Below, piece by piece: positions 1 to 7,618 of a stretch of 35,922 bases of DNA. Each line of letters starts with the position of its first letter. Positions within the stretch are counted from its first letter, which is position 1. The notes beneath the pieces were generated by a model. It had not been told where the DNA came from. It did not search any database and worked only from the letters and a program-made list of their open reading frames with translations. The translations under genes and the position numbers were made by a program. The stretch is from Sphingomonadales bacterium (GTDB lineage Bacteria > Pseudomonadota > Alphaproteobacteria > Sphingomonadales > Sphingomonadaceae): the NCBI GenBank assembly GCA_017309275.1, contig JAFKLT010000079.1, positions 1-35,922 on the forward strand, written 5' to 3'.

Positions 1-2
1 CC

Positions 3-698
3 GAGAGCCAGGCGATCGTCCACGGCTATCTTGGCATAGCGGCGGCCCTCGCGATCGTCGCGGCCGCCGTGTGGATGTTCCGCAACCGCCTCAAGGGTGA
101 GCGCCACGAGGCCAGCGCCGGACTGGCGGGGATCGATCTGCTCAAGCGTCCGCGCTTCGGTTTCGGCGCGCTGTGCATCTTTCTCTATGTCGGGGCCGAG
201 GTATCGATCGGGTCGCTGATCGTCAGCTATCTCATGCAGGGGCATGTCATGGCGCTGCCCGAACAGGCAGCGGGCAAGCTGATCGGGCTGTACTGGGGTG
301 GCGCGATGATCGGCCGCTTCATCGGCTCGGCGGTGATGCGTCTGGTGAGCCCGGGCAAGCTGCTCGCCTGTGTCGCGGCGGGCGCGATCGCGCTGATCCT
401 GATCTCGATCAGCACGACCGGCGTCGTCTCGGGCTACAGTCTGCTCGCGATCGGCCTGATGAATGCCATCATGTTTCCGACGATCTTCAGCCTCGCGTCC
501 GAGCGGCTCGGCAGCCGGGCGGCCGACGGTTCGGGGATCATCAACGTCGCCATCTTCGGCGGCGCAGTCATCCCGCTCGCAACCGGCGCGCTCGCCGATG
601 TGACCGGGAGTCTCGGACTGGCGCTGCTGTTGCCTGCCGCATGCTACGCGATCATCGCGGCGTTCGGCATCTATGCGCGGCGGCCGGCGGCCGTGTGA
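3..698 (+). CDS. FucP-type MFS sugar transporter, C-terminal part (5' end outside window)
   Basis: This is the last 231 or so residues of a major facilitator superfamily permease. The frame is open from the first bases of the window, so the start lies upstream. Six or so hydrophobic segments are visible, and the segment around FLYVGAEVSIGSLIVSYL is typical of the glucose/galactose/fucose:H+ symporter group (FHS family, GluP/FucP). The pattern LYWGGAMIGRFIGS, followed by a GLMNAIMFPTIFSLA helix, also fits that family. The likely role is uptake of a sugar across the inner membrane by proton symport; the substrate cannot be told from this half. It ends at TGA 696-698, and nothing downstream on the same strand looks co-transcribed. 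Family assignment is firm; substrate is not. Confidence 0.85.
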   Translation, partial: ESQAIVHGYLGIAAALAIVAAAVWMFRNRLKGERHEASAGLAGIDLLKRPRFGFGALCIFLYVGAEVSIGSLIVSYLMQGHVMALPEQAAGKLIGLYWGGAMIGRFIGSAVMRLVSPGKLLACVAAGAIALILISISTTGVVSGYSLLAIGLMNAIMFPTIFSLASERLGSRAADGSGIINVAIFGGAVIPLATGALADVTGSLGLALLLPAACYAIIAAFGIYARRPAAV

Positions 699-871
699 AG
701 TCCGCTCCCAAAGCTTGTTTTGACCAGAAGGCGCATAGTGGTAGGCATTGGTTGGTACGGCTCCTTTTCCCATCTCGCGCCCGTAATGCAGACCGTCTCC
801 AACCGGCCAATCCTCGCTACCAGATTCGAGGCGTTGGATTGGACTGCCGCCTATGTCTTCTGCTCTGGTTA

Positions 872-1070
872 ATGGACACATATGAGCGGATGACCGATTG
901 GGTGCCGGTACAGAAATCAATGAGCGGGTTGCTGAACGAAGATTGGAAGATTGTCGGTTTCTATGACTAGCAGACCGAGATATTCTCCAATAATATCACC
1001 TCACACGCGTTCGTACTGATGAACGGTAACAAATACGCAATCTGATTTCTGATCAACCCGGCGATGAATG
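872..1070 (+). pseudogene. Remnant of a small hypothetical gene with two in-frame stops
   Basis: Starting at ATG 872, a frame reads MDTYERMTDWVPVQ... through DWKIVGFYD and meets TAG at 968-970. It then reads sensibly on (QTEIFSNNITSHAFVLMNGN) to TGA at 1043-1045, and again on (FLINPAMNDTKPSYR) to about 1070. The composition across both stops looks like real protein: balanced residues, a hydrophobic strand pattern and an NGNKYAI/FLINP end typical of a small secreted or cytoplasmic domain. Random frames in this GC-rich DNA are Arg/Pro/Ala-rich instead. I infer a decayed gene of about 70-100 codons whose 5' part is not recognisable. The family is not known to me. Stop-codon readthrough is an alternative but less likely with two different stops. 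Confidence 0.45.
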
Positions 1071-1091
1071 ATACCAAGCCGAGCTATAGAC

Positions 1092-1709
1092 TTAGCCCTC
1101 TGCGCCGGACCATCCGGGTAGATGGTCTGCCTTTGGGGATCTGGCTAATGTAAAAGCCTTGCCTACGGCTTCGTTGAACGTGTCGTTCAATCGCTTCGTG
1201 CTGACATGCCGGCGAAAAAAGCTGGCCCATAGAAATTCCGCGAACGGGATGTCGGTCTTAGCAAATCCGCCCGCTCGCCGAACTGCGCCGGCGAGCGATC
1301 GATAAGGGTCGTCGTACAGTTTTCCGATATGTTTGGGTACATCCTTGTAAGGATGCCGCTCACCCTTGGCATCATAGGGGTGAAGCCAGTTTCGATTGTC
1401 GAGGAAGGTTGAAAAATCCTCCGGCGAGAGGCGTTCAAGGTCTGCAAGAACATGGACGAGGACATGTTTGACGCCCTCCTCGAACAGGGCGCGGGCAAGG
1501 TGGTGATGGTCGATCAGGTGGAAGCGCCCCTTTGGGCCGATCACGACGGGAATCAGGTGACGGCCAAGATAGTCCGCGCCGTCGCGTTCGATATGGGTGC
1601 GCCAGGCGGAGCGCTTGAGCGCGACCTCCCGAAATCCGACGGTCATCTGCGTCGGCCGCAAATCTTCTATTCGCACCGGATGAACCAGGGGTTCGGGAGT
1701 CTCAGTCAT
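1092..1709 (-). CDS. ParB-like putative nuclease (ParBc_2 family)
   Basis: This protein of about 205 residues resembles the putative ParB-like nuclease family (PF08857, ParBc_2). An N-terminal segment of the type VRIEDLRPTQMTVGFREVALK is followed by a ParB/Srx-like core with LIPVVIGPKGRFHLIDHHHLARAL, where the IDHHH run matches the family's conserved active-site-like loop. The C-terminal helical part (FAEFLWASFFRRH) is also typical. The cellular role of this family is not established; it is not the chromosome-segregation ParB, and no parA or parS is visible. I chose ATG 1709 (MTETPEPLV) over an ATG further up because it overlaps the stop of the upstream SulP gene by 8 bp (1702-1709), which implies translational coupling. 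Family call good; function unknown. Confidence 0.75.
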   Translation of the reverse strand: MTETPEPLVHPVRIEDLRPTQMTVGFREVALKRSAWRTHIERDGADYLGRHLIPVVIGPKGRFHLIDHHHLARALFEEGVKHVLVHVLADLERLSPEDFSTFLDNRNWLHPYDAKGERHPYKDVPKHIGKLYDDPYRSLAGAVRRAGGFAKTDIPFAEFLWASFFRRHVSTKRLNDTFNEAVGKAFTLARSPKADHLPGWSGAEG

Positions 1710-3309
1710 GTGTCGAATCTCTTCGTTCGGCGGCTGCGACCGCATCATCAACGCTATAGCTGGAACGCTCGACGAGATCTTGCGCTCCGGCCCGCAAAAG
1801 CAGATCCCGGACCGGATCGTGAACCCGGGCGAGAAAGAGGATAGTGCCGTCTCTCGCCAACCGCCGCTCGAATTCGATCAGTGCATCAAGAGCGCTGCTA
1901 TCGAGGTCGACGCTTCCCTCCAGGCTCAGGACCAGGGCAGTTTTTGGTGCTTCGCCTTTCGACCGCTCTTCGACCGCCGCGAAAATGCGCTCGGCGTTGC
2001 CGAAAAACAGTGGTTCCGCAGGACGCCAAACAGACACATTTGCCGGCACCCGTGCCTCGCTGTGGCGGTCGGCATCGACGAAGTCATGCGGTCCGATCCG
2101 GCCCAGCCGAACGATGGCGGGCGAGGACAGGCGTTGTACGAGAAGCAGGAGAGAAAGCAGGATCGCGACCAGCATACCATCGAGGACACCGAGAAGCAGC
2201 ACTGCGAGGGCCGCGCCGATCGCGACCATGAAGTCGCGCTTCAGCTCGAGGAGATGGCGAAAGGGTGCCGGGTCGAGCGCATTTGTGAGCGCGGCGATCA
2301 CCACCGCTGCAAGAACGGGCTTGGGGAGATGAGCGATGGCGGCGCTGCCTGCGAGCAACAGGACCGTCAATCCAAACGCGGCGACAGCGCCTGCAAAACG
2401 GCTCTGGGCGCCTGCCGCCTCATTTGCCGACCCGGCAGAAAAACCAGCCCCCACCGGCATGCCTTGGACGGTAGCTGCGGCGAGGTTCGACCAGCCCAAT
2501 GCCCGTAGTTCGCGGTCCGCATCGATATTGTCGCCGCGATGCAGTGCGAGACTTCGCATCGTACCCCAGCTTTCGGCTAGCAGGATAAGAAAAAGTGGTA
2601 GCACAAGCTCGGCGAGCTGGCTGAGCAGCATCATGTCGAGCGCGGGCCAGCTTGGCGAAGCGAGCCGCAAATCAATGGCACCGACGACGGCAACACCATG
2701 TCCCACGAGATCGAGCGCAAAAGAGAGCAGAATGCCGCACCCGATCACGAGAAGGGCGCCCGGTATTTTCGGTAGTCGGCGCAAGGCGAGGAGTAAGCCG
2801 AGCGCGCCGATGCCCGTGGCGAGGCTGGTCCAATTCCACTGGCCGCTCTGCAGCCACAGACCATGGAGCGTTTGCGGGATACCACCATCCAGGCCCTCCA
2901 CTCCGAGAAGCGACGGTAGCTGCTTGATGATGATCGTCACCGCGAGACCGAAGGCGAAACCGCGCAGCACCGGGCGGGAGACGAAACTCGTCAGACTTCC
3001 AAGCTTCAGCACGCCTGCCAGCAAAAAGGTCGAGGCTACGAGCGCGACGGCAAGCGTAGCGAGCATGGCCTTGGCCGCATCTGGAGCAGCGAGCGTTCCG
3101 AGCGCTGCTGCAAGTATCGCCGCCGACGAGGATGTCGGCGAAACGATCGCCAGCCGACTTCGGCCAACCAGGGCATAAACAGCCGTGCCCGCGATGGCCG
3201 CGAAGATTGCGCGCTGCGGAGGGAGGCCCGCGATGGTCGCATAGGCGACGGCTTCGGGCAGCAGGAGGCCGGCAACCGAAAGACCGGCGACAAAATCTCG
3301 CCTATCCAT
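1702..3309 (-). CDS. SulP-family inorganic anion transporter with STAS domain
   Basis: This protein of about 535 residues is a SulP (SLC26-like) permease that moves sulfate, bicarbonate or related anions across the inner membrane. The N-terminus carries the classic first helix and motif (DFVAGLSVAGLLLPEAVAYA, then IAGLPPQ). A degenerate version of the family loop follows (GRSRLAIVSPTSSS). Roughly ten to twelve hydrophobic segments run to about residue 415. A cytoplasmic STAS domain occupies about 425-530, with SLEGSVDLDSSALDALIEF as its central strand/helix. The frame can also start at TTG 3315, two codons up; ATG 3309 is preferred, though neither has a clear ribosome binding site. Its 3' end overlaps the ParB-like gene by 8 bp, so the two form one operon. 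Which anion is carried cannot be read from the sequence. Confidence 0.85.
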   Translation of the reverse strand: MDRRDFVAGLSVAGLLLPEAVAYATIAGLPPQRAIFAAIAGTAVYALVGRSRLAIVSPTSSSAAILAAALGTLAAPDAAKAMLATLAVALVASTFLLAGVLKLGSLTSFVSRPVLRGFAFGLAVTIIIKQLPSLLGVEGLDGGIPQTLHGLWLQSGQWNWTSLATGIGALGLLLALRRLPKIPGALLVIGCGILLSFALDLVGHGVAVVGAIDLRLASPSWPALDMMLLSQLAELVLPLFLILLAESWGTMRSLALHRGDNIDADRELRALGWSNLAAATVQGMPVGAGFSAGSANEAAGAQSRFAGAVAAFGLTVLLLAGSAAIAHLPKPVLAAVVIAALTNALDPAPFRHLLELKRDFMVAIGAALAVLLLGVLDGMLVAILLSLLLLVQRLSSPAIVRLGRIGPHDFVDADRHSEARVPANVSVWRPAEPLFFGNAERIFAAVEERSKGEAPKTALVLSLEGSVDLDSSALDALIEFERRLARDGTILFLARVHDPVRDLLLRAGAQDLVERSSYSVDDAVAAAERRDSTHD

Positions 3310-3560
3310 CCGCAAGATTTGCGGGCGCGGCGAATATGGCGGTGAATAAGGGCCCGTTCATGGCATTGCTCCCATTGCTTGATGTGAGCCTTATGGCACT
3401 GCCGATCAATCGAAAATCTGGTGCGGCGCCGCGCGTTACAGCGGCGATCCTCCGGAACATCGGATGGTAAGCGGCAGTCCAGGATAGTGCTTGGCCGTTG
3501 CGGCCGGGGGCCCCTCGTCTGCAGACATTATGGAATAGCCTTCATCCTGAGGTGCTGGAC

Positions 3561-3594
3561 AAAAATGCCCCGCTTCTTTGAAGAAGACGGGGCA
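3561..3594 (-). terminator. Rho-independent terminator
   Basis: On the minus strand TGCCCCG pairs with CGGGGCA. The stem continues as a CTTCTT/AAGAAG inner helix with a tiny loop, and UUUUUG follows immediately. It does not terminate a protein gene on the minus strand, because the neighbour at higher coordinates is a plus-strand DedA gene. It is therefore best read as the end of the small RNA. Confidence 0.75.
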
Positions 3595-3660
3595 GTAGGA
3601 GGTTTCCCTTTTCAGGGAGGGGAGGAGCCGCCGCCGCAAGGGACTGCCGCAACGGACAAT
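3561..3660 (-). ncRNA. Probable trans-acting small RNA with anti-Shine-Dalgarno motifs
   Basis: Read on the minus strand, the stretch contains CTCCTCCCCTCCC (complement of 3615-3627). Next is a short hairpin UCCCU-GAAA-AGGGA with a GNRA-type tetraloop (3605-3618), an unpaired CCUCCU (3597-3602), and then a strong terminator hairpin with five U residues (3561-3594). No convincing protein frame uses this region. CCUCC-type motifs displayed in or next to loops ahead of a terminator are the hallmark of alphaproteobacterial sRNAs such as the alpha-r14/suhB family and the 'cuckoo' RNAs, which bind ribosome binding sites of target mRNAs. Membership of a named family is inference from this layout. 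The 5' end is not located; 3660 is a rough limit and the RNA may extend upstream. Confidence 0.5.
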
Positions 3661-3700
3661 GGGCCTAGACGGAAGAGAGGTTACACGGGCATGACAAGAG

Positions 3701-3716
3701 GCGGTCGTGCGACCGC
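3701..3716. repeat. Short inverted repeat GCGGTCG-TG-CGACCGC
   Basis: Two 7-bp arms are separated by 2 bp, lying between the small RNA and the DedA start. It could be a hairpin near the 5' part of the minus-strand transcript or a protein-binding site. The sequence alone does not decide. The rest of the gap from 3310 to 3769 shows no other feature I can support. Confidence 0.35.
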
Positions 3717-3769
3717 TTTGCTCTTGAGGTTGGAGGTCTGCGTCCGCGAATGATAAATTCTCCGCGTTT

Positions 3770-4333
3770 ATGACGTTATCAGCCCTCATTGCGCGCTACG
3801 GCCTGTCGATCATCTTTCTAGGTGCGGCGCTTGAAGGTGAAAGCGTGGTTCTTGCTGGAGGCTTGTTCGCGCATGAGGGATGTTTCCCGCTTTATGGCGT
3901 GGCGATAGCCGCTGCGGCGGGCTCCTTTTTTGCCGATCAATTCTTCTTTTTCGTCGGACGCCGTCTCGGAAATCGGCCCTATGTGCTGCGCTTGAAGGCG
4001 CGCGCCGCTTTTGCGAAAGCCGCAGCATGGATTGAGCGTCGGCCTGTAGGTTTCATTTTCGCTTTTCGATTTCTGTACGGATTGCGGACTGTCAGCCCTA
4101 TCGCGATCGGGGCATCCAATGTGCCAGCACGCCTGTTCATTTGCCTCAATGCCCTCGCGGCCGTCCTATGGGGTGCCCTGATATCGACCGCAGGCTATGC
4201 CTTCGGCCATGGTATCGAGCAGCTTTTTGGGCGATTGGAATCGGCAGGGCATATCCTGTTGGCGGGTGCCGCGCTGGTTGTCGGCGTGGGCGGGACTATA
4301 TGGCTGCTTCGCCGCCGCCGAGTGCGCGATTGA
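3770..4333 (+). CDS. DedA-family (VTT domain) membrane protein
   Basis: This 187-residue polytopic inner-membrane protein belongs to the DedA/VTT family. Diagnostic features are the N-terminal re-entrant segment with GAALEGESVVLAGG, the FFADQFFFFVGRRLG segment, and FAFRFLYGLRTVSPIAIGAS, which matches the family F.R..xG.R motif. A C-terminal membrane helix ends in LLRRRRVRD. DedA proteins act in membrane homeostasis; several bacterial members flip undecaprenyl phosphate or phosphatidylethanolamine, or are needed for envelope stress and cationic-peptide tolerance. The exact substrate here is unknown. ATG 3770 has no obvious Shine-Dalgarno sequence. The gene appears to be monocistronic and is followed by 192 bp with nothing recognisable before the kinase stop. 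Confidence 0.85.
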   Translation: MTLSALIARYGLSIIFLGAALEGESVVLAGGLFAHEGCFPLYGVAIAAAAGSFFADQFFFFVGRRLGNRPYVLRLKARAAFAKAAAWIERRPVGFIFAFRFLYGLRTVSPIAIGASNVPARLFICLNALAAVLWGALISTAGYAFGHGIEQLFGRLESAGHILLAGAALVVGVGGTIWLLRRRRVRD

Positions 4334-4525
4334 ACTGAGCCTGGACACTTTTCGAGATGAGGAAGGGCGGCGCCTGATCGTCCGCCGCAATAATTTGGCA
4401 TGCAATCGGTTCGCGGGCCTGAGCAACAACGGGCCGCTCTCATTCGCGGCAGCCTGAAGGGCAGGGCGGGGCATGGTGATTTCGAAGGCGATGGCCACAC
4501 TGCGGTGGTTTGGCTTTTCACCCGT

Positions 4526-6895
4526 TTAGGGGCAGCTTTTCTTGCGCTCCGCTATCTTTGGCATGACTTTATCGCGATACATTTGCGGGACGGTGCCGCG
4601 CCGATCGAGGGCGATCCATTCGGCCCATGCGCGTTGGGCTGCTGCGCACGCCTCTTTCCCTCTCCCTGCCGCGTCCAGAATTTCGATCAACGTCCCATAA
4701 CCGCTCGCCGCCGCCAGACGCAGGTCCAGATCCTTGGGGTTCGCGGCGGCGAGAGCATGGCGATCGGCGATGTTATGGCGAACTGCGGCGACGGCTTCGT
4801 CGTGACGGCCCAAGTTCGATAATATAGTCGCGTGGGTAAGCGCGATCGTATTTCGCGCGTGTAGCGCCGCCGGACTTTGATCGATCCGGACAAGCGCGTC
4901 GGCCATTGCCGTTCCGCGGGCCGCCCAGTCGAGAGCCTTGTCCAGCCGCTCCATTTCCTGAAACGTACCCGCCACCTGATAATGATAGAAAACCGAGCGT
5001 ATTTGCCGTCGTACGTCGGGGGGGAGCGATCGGTCGGCCTCGGCCAGGATCGCCACGGCCCGCTGATAATGTGGCAGCGCCTTGTCGATCCCGGCATTGG
5101 AATAATAATAAGCGTCGCCAAGGTTATTCTCGTCCGCGGCTTCGTATAGCGCCCGGATGCCTGCATATTGCGGCGTTACCGGCAGGCGTGCGGCGCGGCG
5201 TCGGTTATCCTCCATCAGTTTGATCGCATCATTCCATTGTCCGGCCACCTGCAGCACGTCGGCGCGGCCGAGCGTCGTATTCCAGCGGCCGTAGGCGGCC
5301 GCGAGATTGGCCGGGTCAACGGTCAGGACTTGGTCGTAGAGCCGGAAGGATTCGTCGAGCGCGAGATTGGCCGCCTTCTGATCGCCATGCGCGGCCAGAT
5401 AGACGCCCGAGCGCCAGGTGAGCACGCGCGCCAATTCCACTTTGGCTCGGTTGTCCGTTGGTCGGTCGGCGATCAGCCGCCTCAGCAGGGTTTCGGCTTT
5501 GCTCAACGCTGCCTCACCTCCCGAAATGTCTCCGGTAGCATTGGTGCTGTTGATAGCCAGCGCATGCCCGACGGTTGCATAACCTGCTGCCAGTTCTGCC
5601 TGCAGGTCGGGGTCTTCGATACCGCCGCGCGACAGCCGCTCCAGATAATCGCGGCCGACATCGGCGGTCAGCGCGCGGAGCCGCGACGATCCAGGCAAAG
5701 TTTCGAGCGCGTCGTGGAAATCGCCAAGCATGTAGCGGGCTAGGCCGCGAACCTCGGCAAAGCGGCGTTCCGCGTCGGCGCGACTGGCTTCAGCCCGTAC
5801 GTACAACGTCGCGATGACGACGAGCGATGCGAGCAACATGGCGGCGATCGTCGATCCCGCGGTGACGAGCAGGCGATTGCGGCGAACGAAAAGCTGTGCG
5901 CGATGTCGCAAGCCTGTCGGGTTGGCCATGACGGGACGGTTTTCGGTCCAGCGCAACAGATCCTCTCGAAGCGCGGCAACGGTCGTGTATCGACGGTCAG
6001 GAAGGGCAGCGCGAGCCTTTGCGACGATTGCGGTCAGGTCCTTGTCCGCCGCCGTCTCGCGGCTTTCGAGCAAGACTGTGAGCAATATGCCAAGCGAGTA
6101 GATGTCGTCTGCGGGTTTGGGACGCATGCCGCGCCGTCGTTCGGGGCTGGCGAAGGCCGGTGTGCTGGGGAAGAGGCCCGCCTCTTCGACAAGCGCGGTG
6201 CCGGTGAGGATTTGTCCGATGCCGAAATCGACCAGCTTGGGAAAGCCACCTGGCTCGATCAGAATGTTGGAAGGCTTTATGTCACCATGAACGACGAGTT
6301 GCTCATGCGCATATTGCACGGCGTCGCAAACATCGGCGACGAGCGACACGATGGAGCGAGCGTCGAGCGCGTGGTCGCGTATATAGGCGTCGATCCAATG
6401 CCCTTCGATCAATTCCATGATGAAATAGGGCGCGCCATCTGACAGGCCGCCATCGAACAATCGGGCAATGTGACGATGGCGTAGCCTCGCGAGCGCCCTC
6501 CGTTCGGTATCGAACAGCAGCGCGCTTTCTTGTTCAAGCCGCGACTGCCGCATAATCTTCACAGCAACCTTATGATCAAACAATCCGTCGTCACGTTCGC
6601 CAAGATAGACGTCGCCCATGCCGCCCGATCCGAGTGTTTCGGTCAGGCGGTAGGGGCCGACGCGCTCAGGGCGGGGGCGCGGCGGAAGGTTTGGCAGGGT
6701 CGGCAGGATATCGGCGGAACGCTGGTCGGCGGCGAGAAGCGCCTCTACCTCGCGCACAAGCGCTTCGTCGTCGCCATATTTGGCGTCGAGCCAGGCCATC
6801 TGGTTTCCGTCGGGCTGATCGAGAACCGTCTCGAAAACGGAAAGGACGAGCCGGCGGCGAGTCCGCAGCGCTTCGTCGTCGTCAACCGAGCTCAT
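4526..6895 (-). CDS. Membrane-anchored Hanks-type Ser/Thr protein kinase with sensor/TPR-like C-terminus
   Basis: The protein is 789 residues from ATG 6895. A short helical N-terminus (1-60) precedes a complete kinase domain at about 80-320. The glycine loop is GSGGMG (89-94) and the ATP lysine is K113 in VAVK. The catalytic loop is HGDIKPSN with D205, followed by DFG at 223-225 and ASPE at 249-252. The catalytic loop carries HGD instead of HRD, making this a non-RD kinase, but K113, D205 and D223 are all present, so activity is expected. One membrane helix lies at about 342-364. The roughly 420-residue C-terminal part, presumably periplasmic, is helical and repeat-like and resembles TPR-type regions of such kinases. 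The start is set by a 14-bp overlap with the upstream sigma factor gene; an open frame extends further up but has RNA-polymerase-gene shadow composition. It probably phosphorylates the partner sigma factor. Confidence 0.88.
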   Translation of the reverse strand: MSSVDDDEALRTRRRLVLSVFETVLDQPDGNQMAWLDAKYGDDEALVREVEALLAADQRSADILPTLPNLPPRPRPERVGPYRLTETLGSGGMGDVYLGERDDGLFDHKVAVKIMRQSRLEQESALLFDTERRALARLRHRHIARLFDGGLSDGAPYFIMELIEGHWIDAYIRDHALDARSIVSLVADVCDAVQYAHEQLVVHGDIKPSNILIEPGGFPKLVDFGIGQILTGTALVEEAGLFPSTPAFASPERRRGMRPKPADDIYSLGILLTVLLESRETAADKDLTAIVAKARAALPDRRYTTVAALREDLLRWTENRPVMANPTGLRHRAQLFVRRNRLLVTAGSTIAAMLLASLVVIATLYVRAEASRADAERRFAEVRGLARYMLGDFHDALETLPGSSRLRALTADVGRDYLERLSRGGIEDPDLQAELAAGYATVGHALAINSTNATGDISGGEAALSKAETLLRRLIADRPTDNRAKVELARVLTWRSGVYLAAHGDQKAANLALDESFRLYDQVLTVDPANLAAAYGRWNTTLGRADVLQVAGQWNDAIKLMEDNRRRAARLPVTPQYAGIRALYEAADENNLGDAYYYSNAGIDKALPHYQRAVAILAEADRSLPPDVRRQIRSVFYHYQVAGTFQEMERLDKALDWAARGTAMADALVRIDQSPAALHARNTIALTHATILSNLGRHDEAVAAVRHNIADRHALAAANPKDLDLRLAAASGYGTLIEILDAAGRGKEACAAAQRAWAEWIALDRRGTVPQMYRDKVMPKIAERKKSCP

Positions 6896-7400
6896 GAATG
6901 AGCCACGCTCGCGCGACCCGCCACTGACGCTTGACCGTGCTCTCCGAGAGGCCTGAAAATTCGGCAATCTCCTCGATGGTAAGGCCCACGAAAATACGCT
7001 GCTCGATGATCCGCGCCTTGTCCGGATCGACCGCTTCGAGCCGGCGTAGCACAATATCCAGATCCTCGAGGTCGATCGGTGCCTCGGTCGGCTGATCGGG
7101 CCACGCGGTCCCCATGGGTGCCTGACGTTTGGAGGCTCGCATCCTGCGCGCTTCGTCGACCATCACCTGCCGCATCACCCGGGCTGCAAGAGAAAGAAAA
7201 TGCGTACGTCCGTCGAGGTTCATGCGATCGAGCCGGATCATTCGCAGCACCGCTTCGTGCGCAAGTTCGGTCGCCTGCACATGCTGAGCGACATTGTCGG
7301 CGCGCAGCAGGGACCGGGCAATGCGCCGGAACTCGGCGTAATGCTCCTCGACCATGGCGTCGAGCGGTGCGCGGGAGAGAGAGGCCGCCCCGTGATCCAA
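6882..7400 (-). CDS. ECF-type RNA polymerase sigma factor (kinase-linked group)
   Basis: This 172-residue sigma factor has the ECF_sigma (PF07638/TIGR02999-like) architecture. Sigma-2 spans about 15-90 (HVQATELAHEAVLRMI, then THFLSLAARVMRQVMVDEAR) and sigma-4 about 115-170, with a helix-turn-helix at 140-162 (TIEEIAEFSGLSESTVKRQW). It would redirect RNA polymerase to a small regulon. The start is taken as TTG 7400, preceded at a good distance by GGAGAA; the next in-frame ATG would remove part of sigma-2. Its end overlaps the kinase start. No anti-sigma gene is adjacent. In the ECF43 group, exemplified by EcfP/PknT of Vibrio parahaemolyticus, a neighbouring kinase activates the sigma factor by phosphorylation. 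The same logic is inferred here; T66 at the start of the second sigma-2 helix is a plausible but unproven target. Confidence 0.88.
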   Translation of the reverse strand: MDHGAASLSRAPLDAMVEEHYAEFRRIARSLLRADNVAQHVQATELAHEAVLRMIRLDRMNLDGRTHFLSLAARVMRQVMVDEARRMRASKRQAPMGTAWPDQPTEAPIDLEDLDIVLRRLEAVDPDKARIIEQRIFVGLTIEEIAEFSGLSESTVKRQWRVARAWLIHELG

Positions 7401-7618
7401 GCTCAGATTCTCCGACAGGCATAATAGGCCTCGGCCTCATCAAAGCGCATTGGCGGTTGATTAACAATAGCATCGTCGCATTCCCTTTGTCCCATCTTTG
7501 GTTGAAGGCGCGAACGGTCGGATCAGCGGTTCACATCATGGTAAAATAATTCTGACCCCTTTTTCCGTTCGAACGCGCCAACCCTCCCGAATGCCATCGA
7601 ATAAGGGGGGAATTCCAT
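7401..7618. promoter_or_regulatory. Divergent intergenic region between sigma factor and autotransporter
   Basis: These 218 bp must hold the promoters of both the sigma/kinase operon and the autotransporter gene. On the plus strand a strong ribosome binding site (AAGGGGGG, at 7603-7610) sits 8 bp before ATG 7619. TAAAAT at about 7543-7548 is a possible minus-10 element, without a convincing partner. On the minus strand GGAGAA precedes the TTG start. An ECF-type promoter could not be assigned with confidence. Confidence 0.5.

Noticed and set aside
173-970. A 265-codon plus-strand frame overlapping the MFS transporter
   Set aside because: The first two thirds are an Arg-rich shadow of the transporter; only its last part, from 872, has protein-like composition and is reported as a pseudogene.
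1092-1709. ParB-like gene considered as a plasmid or chromosome partition gene
   Set aside because: It belongs to the separate ParBc_2 family, lacks a ParA partner and parS sites, and is coupled to a transporter.
3436-3789. A 117-codon minus-strand frame over the small RNA region
   Set aside because: Pro/Ser/Arg-rich composition without domain features; it runs through the terminator hairpin and has no convincing start signal.
4334-4525. Short frames between the DedA and kinase genes
   Set aside because: Only 192 bp, with shadow-like composition on both strands and no start signals; nothing supportable.
6283-6290. Kinase considered as a pseudokinase because of HGD in place of HRD
   Set aside because: The catalytic Asp, the ATP-binding Lys, the DFG Asp and the glycine loop are all present.
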